Assembly (NCBI GenBank): GCA_964346355.1
Contig: CAYFUH010000023.1
Coordinates: 1 to 25,469, forward strand
Direction: 5' to 3'
Length of the DNA: 25,469 nt
Origin: UBA6115 sp964346355
GTDB taxonomy: Bacteria; Bacillota; Clostridia; Christensenellales; Aristaeellaceae
A model generated the notes under the pieces. It was not told the DNA's origin. It worked only from the letters and a program-made list of their open reading frames with translations, and did not search any database. The translations under genes were made by a program, and so were the position numbers. Below are positions 15,061 through 21,999 of the stretch, piece after piece (position 1 is the first letter of the stretch; each line of letters opens with the position of its first letter).

Positions 15061-16127
15061 GCAGCTATCCTTTGATGGAAGCGAATCTATCGCTTTTAAA
15101 GCAAAACGCCGCGGTCATCAAGGCGGCCTGTGATCAACATAATGTGGAATGGGCTGCGGTCACCAAGGTGGTGTGCGCGGATGAACGCATCGCGCAGGCG
15201 CTGGTGACTTCAGGCGTTTTCATGCTGGCGGATTCCAGGGTGGAAAACCTGCGCAAGCTCAAGCAGACGCTGCCCAGGCTCAGCCTGCGCATCGCGGACC
15301 CCTATCAGGCGGAGGAACTTGTCTTGCACAGCGAGTACAGCCTGCAGTCGGGGATGGACGCAATCCATGCGCTGGGCGCGGCGGCAGAAAAACTGGACAA
15401 ACCGCACAGCGTCATGTTGATGATTGACCTGGGCGATCTGCGGGAGGGCATCTATTACAAAGACCGGGACTTGATCCGAAAGACCGCAGCCGCGGTACTG
15501 CAGCACAAGCAGTTGTCCTTAGCCGGTATCGGCACCAATTTAACCTGCTTTGGCGGCATCCTGCCGGATGAGACCAACCTGGGGGTGCTGACAGACATCG
15601 CGCAGCGTTTGCGTGAGGACCTGGGCACACCCCTCCCCATCATCTCCGGCGGCAACTCCAGCTCCCTGCACCTGCTGTTTTCCGGCAGGCTGCCAAAGGG
15701 CATCAACCACCTGCGCATTGGCGAGGCGCTGATGCTGGGGATGGATACCTCCTGCGGTCAGCCCTTCCCGCAACTGTCCCAGCGCGTGTTTACCCAGTAC
15801 GCCCGCTTGGTGGAGGTGTATGACAAGCCCTCCAAGCCCGAGGGCAAAACGGGCCCCAACGCCTTTGGCGAGGAAGTGTTTTTTGAGGACCATGGCCCCA
15901 TGGTGCGCGGCATCCTGGCCATTGGCCGGCAGGATACGGACGCGGAGGGCTTAAGCCCGCTGGATGAATCGGTCCGCATCCTGGGCGCCAGCTCCGACCA
16001 CCTGCTGGTGGATTTAACGCATACCAAGGGCTACAAGGTGGGCGATGTGCTGGGCTTCACGCCCAGCTACGGCGCGCTGCTCAAGGCGTATACCAGCCCC
16101 TATATCGTAAAAACTGTAAGCGAATAA
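15057..16127 (+). CDS. orr: Ornithine racemase
   Basis: This 356-residue PLP enzyme of the alanine-racemase-like (fold III) barrel group converts L-ornithine to the D-form required by OraSE. The PLP lysine is Lys37 in AAVTKVVC. A glycine/serine phosphate-binding segment, ISGGNSSSL, and the LRIGEALMLG segment are also visible. The same group includes alanine racemase and YhfX; the ornithine assignment rests on length and on its place next to oraSE and the glmL-like gene. It overlaps the preceding gene by 4 bases and is followed after 12 bases by arcC. Confidence 0.92.
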   Translation: MSSYPLMEANLSLLKQNAAVIKAACDQHNVEWAAVTKVVCADERIAQALVTSGVFMLADSRVENLRKLKQTLPRLSLRIADPYQAEELVLHSEYSLQSGMDAIHALGAAAEKLDKPHSVMLMIDLGDLREGIYYKDRDLIRKTAAAVLQHKQLSLAGIGTNLTCFGGILPDETNLGVLTDIAQRLREDLGTPLPIISGGNSSSLHLLFSGRLPKGINHLRIGEALMLGMDTSCGQPFPQLSQRVFTQYARLVEVYDKPSKPEGKTGPNAFGEEVFFEDHGPMVRGILAIGRQDTDAEGLSPLDESVRILGASSDHLLVDLTHTKGYKVGDVLGFTPSYGALLKAYTSPYIVKTVSE

Positions 16128-16139
16128 AGGAGTAGTGAC

Positions 16140-17081
16140 ATGTCAGAATTAGTCGTCGTCGCCCTGGGCGGCAACGCACTGCAGCAGGGCAAAGGGCCAG
16201 CGGACGCGGAAAGCCAGCTGCAGGTGGTGCGCAAGACTGCGGCGCAATTGGTGGAGATCCTGAAGGCCGGCCGTCAATTGGCCATCGTGCACGGTAACGG
16301 GCCGCAGGTGGGCCGCATCGTGCTGCAAAATGAGGCCGCGGCGGGTATCACCCCGCCCATGCCCTTTGATGTGTGCGGCGCGATGAGCCAGGGGATGATC
16401 GGCTACCACATCCAGCAGGCGCTGGGGGAGTATATGGCGGAAGCTGGGCTGCCCGGCCAGCCGGTTACCCTGGTCTCCCAGGTGCTGGTGGACGCGGGCG
16501 ACCCGGCTTTCACCAACCCCACCAAACCGATCGGCCCTTTTTATACCGAAGAAGAAGCGCAGGCGATCGCGCAGCAGAAAGGCTACACCATGAAGGAGGA
16601 CGCCGGCCGCGGCTGGCGGCGTGTGGTGGCCTCCCCCCAGCCTTTGGCCATTGTGGAGCTGCCCCAGGTTAAAACCCTGCTGGATGCGGGTTTTGTCCCC
16701 ATCGCGGCCGGGGGCGGCGGCATCCCGGTCACCCGCCAGGACAAGGGCTACCGCGGCATCGCGGCGGTCATTGACAAGGACCTGGCTGCCTGGCGCATGG
16801 CAGCCAGCCTGGGCGCCAAAACGCTGCTGATTTTGACAGAGGTCGAGCAGGCTTGCTTATACTACGGCCGGCCGGAGCAGCAGGCCCTGGGCGTGGTGAG
16901 CGCCCAGCAGATGCGGGCTTATATGGAGGAAGGCCATTTCGCGGCTGGCTCCATGGGCCCCAAGGTAGAGGCAGCGCTGCGCTTTGTGGAAGGCGGCGCA
17001 GGCCGCACCGCCGTCATCACCAGCCTGAATCAGGCGGTTAAGGGTGCGCAGGGCTGCGCGGGGACCATCATCAACAGCTAA
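16140..17081 (+). CDS. arcC: Carbamate kinase
   Basis: This 313-residue cytoplasmic enzyme transfers phosphate from carbamoyl phosphate to ADP, giving ATP, CO2 and ammonia: the energy-yielding step of the arginine deiminase pathway. The amino-acid-kinase signatures are complete: ALGGNALQ (8-15), HGNGPQVG, AAGGGGIPV and VIDKDLAA, with the lysine that contacts ATP in SMGPKVEA. The length is typical. GGAG lies 7 bases before the ATG. In many bacteria arcC sits next to arcA and arcB; here it is separated from them by the seven ornithine genes and ends the operon. No clear terminator follows. Confidence 0.97.
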   Translation: MSELVVVALGGNALQQGKGPADAESQLQVVRKTAAQLVEILKAGRQLAIVHGNGPQVGRIVLQNEAAAGITPPMPFDVCGAMSQGMIGYHIQQALGEYMAEAGLPGQPVTLVSQVLVDAGDPAFTNPTKPIGPFYTEEEAQAIAQQKGYTMKEDAGRGWRRVVASPQPLAIVELPQVKTLLDAGFVPIAAGGGGIPVTRQDKGYRGIAAVIDKDLAAWRMAASLGAKTLLILTEVEQACLYYGRPEQQALGVVSAQQMRAYMEEGHFAAGSMGPKVEAALRFVEGGAGRTAVITSLNQAVKGAQGCAGTIINS

Positions 17082-17153
17082 GCGCTGCATGTTTTTGCAT
17101 TGTTTTTTACTTGTTTTGTTCCGCAAACCAACAAAACACGACCAGAAGATACA

Positions 17154-17182
17154 TTGATAGGCGCGCTGACCTGTATTATTAT
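17154..17182 (+). promoter_or_regulatory. Promoter of the first T-box transport unit
   Basis: TTGATA (17154-17159) and TATTAT (17177-17182) are 17 bases apart. Transcription would begin near 17189, just before the T-box stem I. Upstream lies an inverted repeat TGTTTTGTT/AACAAAACA (17112-17138) of unknown role. Confidence 0.65.
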
Positions 17183-17188
17183 GCCTGC

Positions 17189-17438
17189 AATGGCGATGAC
17201 CGGGAACGTCGTAGCCAGCCCCACTGCCCTTTAAGAGAGCTTCCAGCAGCTGAAACGGAAGCAGGGCACACGGCGGGTGAGTTCCTCCCGAGAGCCGCAG
17301 GCTGAACACAAGTAGGCTGTGCCGGACCCCTCCGTTACAAGGGAAGGCAATGTTGGTTGCTGAAGCTGTCTTTGGACAGAAAATTGAGGTGGTACCGCGG
17401 TTTATCCGCCCTCAGCGTATATGCTGAGGGCGTTTTTT
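17189..17438 (+). promoter_or_regulatory. T-box leader, predicted tRNA-Phe (UUC specifier)
   Basis: The leader has a stem I starting GACCGGGAA, the AGAGAG bulge region, and the T-box core ending GGTGGTACCGCGG (17388-17400). The core can pair as an antiterminator with CCGCCCTC or yield to a terminator at 17407-17438. CGGGA (17201-17205) pairs with UCCCG (17286-17290) to close the specifier loop. Aligned with the second leader, the specifier position reads UUC (17282-17284), a Phe codon, between GAG and UCCCG. The UGGU bulge (17390-17393) pairs with tRNAs ending ACCA, which fits A73 of tRNA-Phe. Uncharged tRNA-Phe should therefore turn on the binding-protein gene. One oddity is that the base after the specifier is C, where a purine is usual. 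Confidence 0.85.
17407..17438 (+). terminator. Conditional terminator of T-box 1
   Basis: CGCCCTCAGC (17407-17416) pairs perfectly with GCTGAGGGCG (17423-17432) and is followed by six T. Its left arm overlaps the antiterminator. Confidence 0.92.
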
Positions 17439-17464
17439 ATACCAAATCATAAGGAGGTTCCGTC

Positions 17465-18463
17465 ATGAAAAAGCTGACCCTGACCCTGGCCCTGATCCTG
17501 ATTCTAACAACAACTTTGGTGCTGCCGGCTTTTGCGGACGCGGTTAAGCCGGTGATCGGCATCGTGCAGATAGTCAACCACGACGCGCTGGACGCCGCGC
17601 GGGAAGGCTTTTTGCGGGCCCTTGCAGAAAACGGCTATGTGGATGGGCAGAACATGACCATCGATTACCGCAACGCCCAGGGCAACCAGGATACCCTGTC
17701 TTCCATCGCGGACTATTATGTGGGCCAGCAGGTCGACTTGATCCTGGCCATTGCCACGCCCTCCGCCCAGGCGGTCGCCGGCAAGACGGAAAGCATCCCC
17801 ATCCTGGGCACAGCCATCACGGATTATGAGGCTGCCAAACTGGTGGCGTCCAATGAGCGCCCGGGTTACAACATCAGCGGCACCACGGATATGAACCCCA
17901 TCAACGCGCAGATTGGCCTCATCGCCCGCCTGGTGCCGGAGGCCAAGACCGTCGGGCTGATCTACACCTCCAGCGAGGTCAACTCCCAACTGCAGGCCAA
18001 GGCGGCCAAGGAGGAAATTGAGAAGCTGGGCCTTGCCTGGAAGGAAATCACCGTCAACAACTCAAACGACGTCCAGCAGGCCCTCAGCGCCATCATCCAG
18101 GAGTGTGACGCCCTCTATATCCCCACGGACAACACCCTGGCCTCTGCCATGCCCATTGTGTATGAAGCGGCGCTGGCCGCGAAAGTGCCGGTCGTGGCGG
18201 GGGACGGCAACATGGTGATGCAGGGGGGCAACTTCACCCTGGGCATTGATTATGAATTGCTGGGCTACCAAACCGGCTTAATGGCGCTGCCGATTCTGGC
18301 GGGCGAGGCGGACATCGCCCAGATGCCTATCCAGAGCCAGAGCGAATACCATTACTATGTCAACAAGACGGCCTGTGACGCGATGGGCATTGTGATTCCG
18401 GAGGACCTTATGATCTATGCCCAGGAGATGCCGGACCCGACCATGAGCCCCGAAAATGAGTGA
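17465..18463 (+). CDS. ABC transporter substrate-binding protein, TrpX-like (predicted Phe)
   Basis: This 332-residue exported binding protein is of the ABC_sub_bind family (PF04392, TrpX-like). The signal peptide ends PAFA|DA (cut likely after Ala24) and contains no cysteine, so there is no lipobox. The mature protein has the family segments AIATPSAQA, GTAITDYEAAKLV, YTSSEVNSQLQ, VNNSNDVQQAL, YIPTDNT and TLGIDYELLGYQTG. It closely resembles the second binding protein (20038-21015). It stands alone behind a T-box with a Phe specifier and has no permease or ATPase of its own; it probably docks onto the permease at 21094. The Phe substrate is inferred from the leader, not from binding residues. 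AAGGAGG lies 7 bases before the ATG. Confidence 0.88.
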   Translation: MKKLTLTLALILILTTTLVLPAFADAVKPVIGIVQIVNHDALDAAREGFLRALAENGYVDGQNMTIDYRNAQGNQDTLSSIADYYVGQQVDLILAIATPSAQAVAGKTESIPILGTAITDYEAAKLVASNERPGYNISGTTDMNPINAQIGLIARLVPEAKTVGLIYTSSEVNSQLQAKAAKEEIEKLGLAWKEITVNNSNDVQQALSAIIQECDALYIPTDNTLASAMPIVYEAALAAKVPVVAGDGNMVMQGGNFTLGIDYELLGYQTGLMALPILAGEADIAQMPIQSQSEYHYYVNKTACDAMGIVIPEDLMIYAQEMPDPTMSPENE

Positions 18464-18465
18464 AC

Positions 18466-18490
18466 AAAAAACCGGGGCGCTTGCCCCGGT
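18466..18490 (-). terminator. Terminator of the deacetylase gene
   Basis: A perfect hairpin ACCGGGGC/GCCCCGGT (18471-18490) is followed on the minus strand by a T-run (A-run at 18465-18470). On the plus strand it lies just after the first binding-protein gene but has no T-run, so it may only protect that mRNA end. Confidence 0.8.
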
Positions 18491-18507
18491 GTGTGGTTGA
18501 TGGCTGT

Positions 18508-19545
18508 TTAAGGTGTTTGCTGCTCCGGCGCAGTCGTGCCCTGCGGCATGGGCGTAAGCCCCGGCTCCACCTTGCTGCGGTCTAAGCGGTTGTACTCCGT
18601 GCCCGCGTTCATGGGTTCCTGGCGGAAACTCATCATCTCCGACACCGTGACCAGCTGGAAACCCCGCTCCATCAGTTTCGGGATCACTTCCTCCATCGCC
18701 CGGCCCGTGGTGTTCCACACGTCATGGCACAGGACAATCGCGCCGTCTTCGGCCTGCGCCAGGATGTTCTTGACCGTGGCGGAGGTGCTGCGGGTCTTCC
18801 AGTCCAGGGAATCCACCGACCACAGGATGATAGGCAGGCCCATGTTCTTCAGCACACGCCGGGACAGGCGGTTGTTGGCGCCATAGGGCGGGCGCATGAT
18901 GGTCATCTCCGCCCCGGTGACTTCCTTCACCTTGTCCGCGGTGCGTTCCATCTGTGAGCGCACGGTGGATTCTGACACCTCCCTGAAATTGGGGTGTGAC
19001 CAGGAGTGGGATCCGATCTGGTGGCCGCCATCGACAATTTTTTGCAGAATTTCCTCATTGCCGGCGATGTTCATGCCCTGGATGAAGAAGGTGCCGCGCG
19101 CGCCGTGCTTGTTCAGCGCTTCCAGCACAATGAGGGAGTCCGGCTGCGGGCCGTCATCAAAGGTCAGGGCAATCATGGGCAAATTGGGGTCAATCCCGCG
19201 GGCGAGCGCCATCTCCCGGGTTGGGTCAGGCGTGGGCGCAGGCGTCGGGGTGATGACCTCCACAGGGGGCAGGCCGTTTTCCGCTTTTAGGAATTCCTTC
19301 ATCATGTAGCCTTCCTTGCCGTCCTTGGTGCGCACCTTGTAAAAGACCTCGCCGTCTGCCAGCAAATACACCCGGGTTCCGCTTTTGTAGCGGCCCAGGG
19401 AGCGCGCGTGTTTGTCCGGCTCCGCGCGCAGATGCAGCGCACCGCCCGAAACCAAAGCCGGGAAGTCCTCGCTGGCAAAAGCTGGCAGGAGAAAGACAGC
19501 CGCCATGATCATAGCGACAATCAGCGTAATCAGGCGCTTTTCCAT
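18508..19545 (-). CDS. Exported SH3-domain polysaccharide deacetylase (NodB type)
   Basis: This 345-residue protein has a signal peptide (LITLIVAMIMAAVFLLPAFA, residues 5-24). A bacterial SH3-like domain follows (about 30-88: LHLRAEPD, then YKVRTKDGKEGYM), then a Pro/Thr-rich linker (100-109) and a NodB deacetylase domain (about 122-310). NodB motifs are complete: TFDDGP (128-133), HSWSHPN with metal ligands His180 and His184, RPPYG (218-222), WSVDSLDW (242-249) and VLCHD with His274. It probably removes N-acetyl groups from peptidoglycan, with the SH3 part binding the wall. The ATG at 19545, with AAGGAGG just upstream, is chosen over an upstream in-frame ATG that would precede the promoter. 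It sits divergently between the two T-box units and seems functionally unrelated to them. Confidence 0.92.
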   Translation of the reverse strand: MEKRLITLIVAMIMAAVFLLPAFASEDFPALVSGGALHLRAEPDKHARSLGRYKSGTRVYLLADGEVFYKVRTKDGKEGYMMKEFLKAENGLPPVEVITPTPAPTPDPTREMALARGIDPNLPMIALTFDDGPQPDSLIVLEALNKHGARGTFFIQGMNIAGNEEILQKIVDGGHQIGSHSWSHPNFREVSESTVRSQMERTADKVKEVTGAEMTIMRPPYGANNRLSRRVLKNMGLPIILWSVDSLDWKTRSTSATVKNILAQAEDGAIVLCHDVWNTTGRAMEEVIPKLMERGFQLVTVSEMMSFRQEPMNAGTEYNRLDRSKVEPGLTPMPQGTTAPEQQTP

Positions 19546-19570
19546 ACACCCTCCTTCCCGTACCACTTGG

Positions 19571-19599
19571 ATGATACCCATACAACGAATCACTGTCAA
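19571..19599 (-). promoter_or_regulatory. Promoter of the deacetylase gene
   Basis: On the minus strand a perfect TTGACA (19599-19594) is followed after 17 bases by TATCAT (19576-19571), 25 bases before the ATG. Confidence 0.75.
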
Positions 19600-19676
19600 C
19601 GAATCCTGCATCCTGTACAGACTTTGTTTTTTGAAAGGAAAATACCGTTATAGACAAATCCGGATGAAAACGAACA

Positions 19677-19705
19677 TTGAAGGCTGAGGGCGCTGCCCGT
19701 ACCAT
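19677..19705 (+). promoter_or_regulatory. Promoter of the second T-box transport unit
   Basis: TTGAAG (19677-19682) and TACCAT (19700-19705) are 17 bases apart. The -10 lies at almost the same distance from the conserved GACCGGGAA of stem I as in the first unit, which supports both calls. Confidence 0.5.
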
Positions 19706-19711
19706 TGACCC

Positions 19712-19969
19712 CATCAGGCATTGACCGGGAACAGGTAGCCTGTGTGTCACCCCTCAAGAGAACTGCCGGTTGCTGCGAGGCAGCAGGGGAACCACAGCGC
19801 GAGTACATCCCGAGAGCCGCAGGCCGAACTCCGTCTGGACAGTAAGCTGTGCCGGAGGCCCACCGTTACAGGGGCAGGCAATGATTGTTGCCGGTGAGCT
19901 GTCTTTGACAGAAAATTGAGGTGGTACCGCGGATTCATCGCCCTCAGCGTTATGGCTGGGGGCGTTTTT
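19712..19969 (+). promoter_or_regulatory. T-box leader, predicted tRNA-Tyr (UAC specifier)
   Basis: A second full T-box leader, alignable with the first along its length: GACCGGGAA at the base of stem I, the AAGAGAAC bulge, CCGAGAGCCGCAGGC after the specifier, and GAGGTGGTACCGCGG (19918-19932). CGGGA (19726-19730) pairs with UCCCG (19808-19812). Between GAG and the following A lies UAC (19804-19806), a Tyr codon, at the place where the first leader has UUC. The base after it is A, the usual purine. UGGU (19922-19925) fits A73 of tRNA-Tyr and does not fit bacterial tRNA-Trp, which has G73. It should induce the binding protein, permease and ATPase when tyrosyl-tRNA is short. Confidence 0.9.
19939..19969 (+). 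terminator. Conditional terminator of T-box 2
   Basis: CGCCCTCAGC (19939-19948) pairs with GCTGGGGGCG (19955-19964) with one U-G pair and is followed by five T. Confidence 0.9.
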
Positions 19970-20037
19970 GATTAACAGGTAGCCTCAAACCGCTCTCTCA
20001 TCCGCCTGATAAACATTTTTAACAGGAGGAACCCACC

Positions 20038-21015
20038 ATGAAACGGATCACAACCCGATTGCTTGCGCTGCTGATGCTCCTTTCCCTGCCCTTTACCATT
20101 GTCGCCGAGGACAAACTGCCCACTGTGGGCATCCTGCAGTTTCTGCAGCACCCGGCGCTGGACGCTGCGCGGGACGGTTTTTTGAAAGCCTTTGCCGAGG
20201 AAGGCTTTGTGGACGGTGAAACCGTGAAGATCGACTACCAAAACGGCCAGGCGAGCCAGGACATCTGCGCGTCCATCGCGGATGCCTTTATCGCGGCACC
20301 TGTGGACCTCGCCATCGCCATTGCCACGCCCGCGGTGCAGGCGCTGGCCGGCAAGACAGAGACCATCCCGATCCTGGGCACCGCGGTGACCGACTATGAG
20401 TTGGCAAAATTGGTGGACACCAACGAAGTGCCTACGTTCAACGTGTCCGGCACCTCTGACATGAACCCGGTAGAAGACCAGGTGGCGCTGATTTTACGCC
20501 TGGTGCCGCACGCCAAGGTGATGGGCCTGCTGTATACCTCAAGTGAGGTCAACTCCCAGTTGCAGGCAAGCCTGGCCAAAGCCGAGGCGGAACGCCTGGG
20601 CATGCAGGTGGTGGAGGTGACCGTCAACAACACCAACGACGTGCAGCAGGCGGCCATCAACGTGCTGGAGCAGTGCGATGTGCTCTACATCCCCACCGAC
20701 AACATCGTCGCCTCCTCCATCGCCCTGGTGGTGGAAGAAGCGCTTACCCGCAAGATCCCCATCGCGGGCAGCGAGGCGGCGCACATCCACGGTGGCGGCA
20801 CCTTCACCTTGGGCATTGATTACTTCAAACTGGGCGAGCAGACCGGACGCATGGCAGCCCGCGTGCTGCGCGGCGAGGCAGAGGTATCCACCATGCCCAT
20901 TGAGCGCCAGAGCGAGTTTGAGTACCTGATCAACAAAACCTACATGGACGCCCTGGGGCTTCCAATTCCAGAGGAGCTGCTGCCCTTTGCCATTGAGGTG
21001 GGGGAAGCCAACTGA
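20038..21015 (+). CDS. ABC transporter substrate-binding protein, TrpX-like (predicted Tyr)
   Basis: This 325-residue paralogue of the protein at 17465-18463 has the same family segments (AIATPAVQALAGKT, GTAVTDYELAKLV, YTSSEVNSQLQ, VNNTNDVQQAA, YIPTDN, TLGIDYFKLGEQTG). The signal peptide (MKRITTRLLALLMLLSLPFT, likely cut after Ala23) again has no lipobox cysteine. Within an otherwise well conserved region, residues 244-255 differ strongly from the paralogue: GSEAAHIHGGG here against GDGNMVMQGG there. This makes the loop a candidate for ligand discrimination. It is the first gene behind the Tyr-type T-box and is followed by a hairpin, then the permease. GGAGG lies about 8 bases before the ATG. 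The tyrosine substrate is inferred from the leader. Confidence 0.88.
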   Translation: MKRITTRLLALLMLLSLPFTIVAEDKLPTVGILQFLQHPALDAARDGFLKAFAEEGFVDGETVKIDYQNGQASQDICASIADAFIAAPVDLAIAIATPAVQALAGKTETIPILGTAVTDYELAKLVDTNEVPTFNVSGTSDMNPVEDQVALILRLVPHAKVMGLLYTSSEVNSQLQASLAKAEAERLGMQVVEVTVNNTNDVQQAAINVLEQCDVLYIPTDNIVASSIALVVEEALTRKIPIAGSEAAHIHGGGTFTLGIDYFKLGEQTGRMAARVLRGEAEVSTMPIERQSEFEYLINKTYMDALGLPIPEELLPFAIEVGEAN

Positions 21016-21037
21016 TCATCCCACGCTTTGTTTCTGT

Positions 21038-21063
21038 CCTCCCCGGGAATTTTCCCGGGGAGG
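21038..21063 (+). repeat. Perfect intercistronic hairpin after the binding-protein gene
   Basis: CCTCCCCGGGAA and TTCCCGGGGAGG form a perfect 12-base-pair stem with a 2-base spacer and no T-run. Such hairpins after binding-protein genes are known to stabilise the upstream message, giving more binding protein than permease. Confidence 0.75.
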
Positions 21064-21093
21064 CATCCCAAAAGACGATGAACCTGAGGTAGT

Positions 21094-21999
21094 ATGCAAC
21101 AAATTCTGCTTGGCGCTGTTTCTTTAGGATTGCTCTGGTCTATCATGACGCTGGGCGTCTACATTTCCTACCGTATTTTAGACGTGGCCGATTTAACGGT
21201 GGAAGGGTCCATCACACTGGGGGCGGCCGTCTGCGCGAACATGATCACATCGGGCAACGACCCGGTGCTCTCGCTGCTGATTGCCTTTTTGGGCGGCACA
21301 GCGGCCGGGCTTGTGACGGGGCTGCTGCACACCAAGCTGCGTATCCCGGCGCTTCTGTCCGGCATCCTCACCATGATCGCCCTGTACTCTGTCAACCTGC
21401 GCGTGATGGGCGTGTCCAACGTGTCCCTGCTGCGCATGACGACGGCTTACAGCAAAATCTCTGACTGGCTGGGGGTCAATAAGACCCTCTCCGTCATCAT
21501 CATTGGCGGCGCGGCCGCGGTGGGGCTGGTGTTCATCCTCTACTGGTTTTTTGGCACGCAGATTGGCAGCGCCATCCGCGCCACGGGCAACAACCCGCAC
21601 ATGGTGCGCGCCCAGGGCATCAATACCGACACCGCCATCATCATTGGCCTGATGCTGTCAAACGGCCTGGTGGCACTGGCAGGCGGGCTGATTGCCCAGT
21701 CGCAAAACTATGCCGATGTGCAAATGGGGACGGGCGCCATCGTCATCGGCCTGGCCAGCCTCATCATCGGCGAGGTGCTCTTTGGCAAGCGCGGCTTTAG
21801 GAGCCGGCTTATTTCCATGATTTTTGGCGCCATCACCTACCGCATCATCATCGCCCTGGTGCTGCGCATGGGGATGCCCGCGGACGACCTCAAGCTGTTT
21901 ACCGCCATCACGGTGGCCCTGGCCCTCTCCCTGCCGCGCTTTCGTGAGCTGCGCGACACATTCAAAGCATCCATCAGCGGGAGGAAGCGCCATGCTTGA
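21094..21999 (+). CDS. ABC transporter permease, TrpY-like (COG4120 type)
   Basis: This 301-residue polytopic membrane protein is of the BPD_transp_2 class, related to branched-chain amino acid permeases. Many hydrophobic helices are visible, starting with LLGAVSLGLLWSIMTLGVYI (about residues 5-24). The conserved DVADLTVEGSITLGAA segment (30-45) and the cytoplasmic coupling region IRATGNNPHMVRAQGI follow. It imports the amino acid delivered by the binding protein. It is the only permease gene in the locus, so it may serve both binding proteins. GAGG lies a few bases before the ATG. The gene overlaps the ATPase gene by 8 bases. Confidence 0.9.
   Translation: MQQILLGAVSLGLLWSIMTLGVYISYRILDVADLTVEGSITLGAAVCANMITSGNDPVLSLLIAFLGGTAAGLVTGLLHTKLRIPALLSGILTMIALYSVNLRVMGVSNVSLLRMTTAYSKISDWLGVNKTLSVIIIGGAAAVGLVFILYWFFGTQIGSAIRATGNNPHMVRAQGINTDTAIIIGLMLSNGLVALAGGLIAQSQNYADVQMGTGAIVIGLASLIIGEVLFGKRGFRSRLISMIFGAITYRIIIALVLRMGMPADDLKLFTAITVALALSLPRFRELRDTFKASISGRKRHA

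Noticed and set aside
17280..17285. Reading the T-box 1 specifier as UGA, GAG or GUG in another register
   Set aside because: Aligning with T-box 2 by the closing CGGGA/UCCCG pairing puts UUC and UAC in the same slot. UGA would be a stop codon, and the GAG is shared by both leaders, so it is unlikely to be the specifier.
17189..19969. T-boxes specific for tryptophan, as expected for TrpXYZ relatives
   Set aside because: No UGG lies in the specifier slot of either leader, and the UGGU bulge pairs with an A discriminator whereas bacterial tRNA-Trp has G73.
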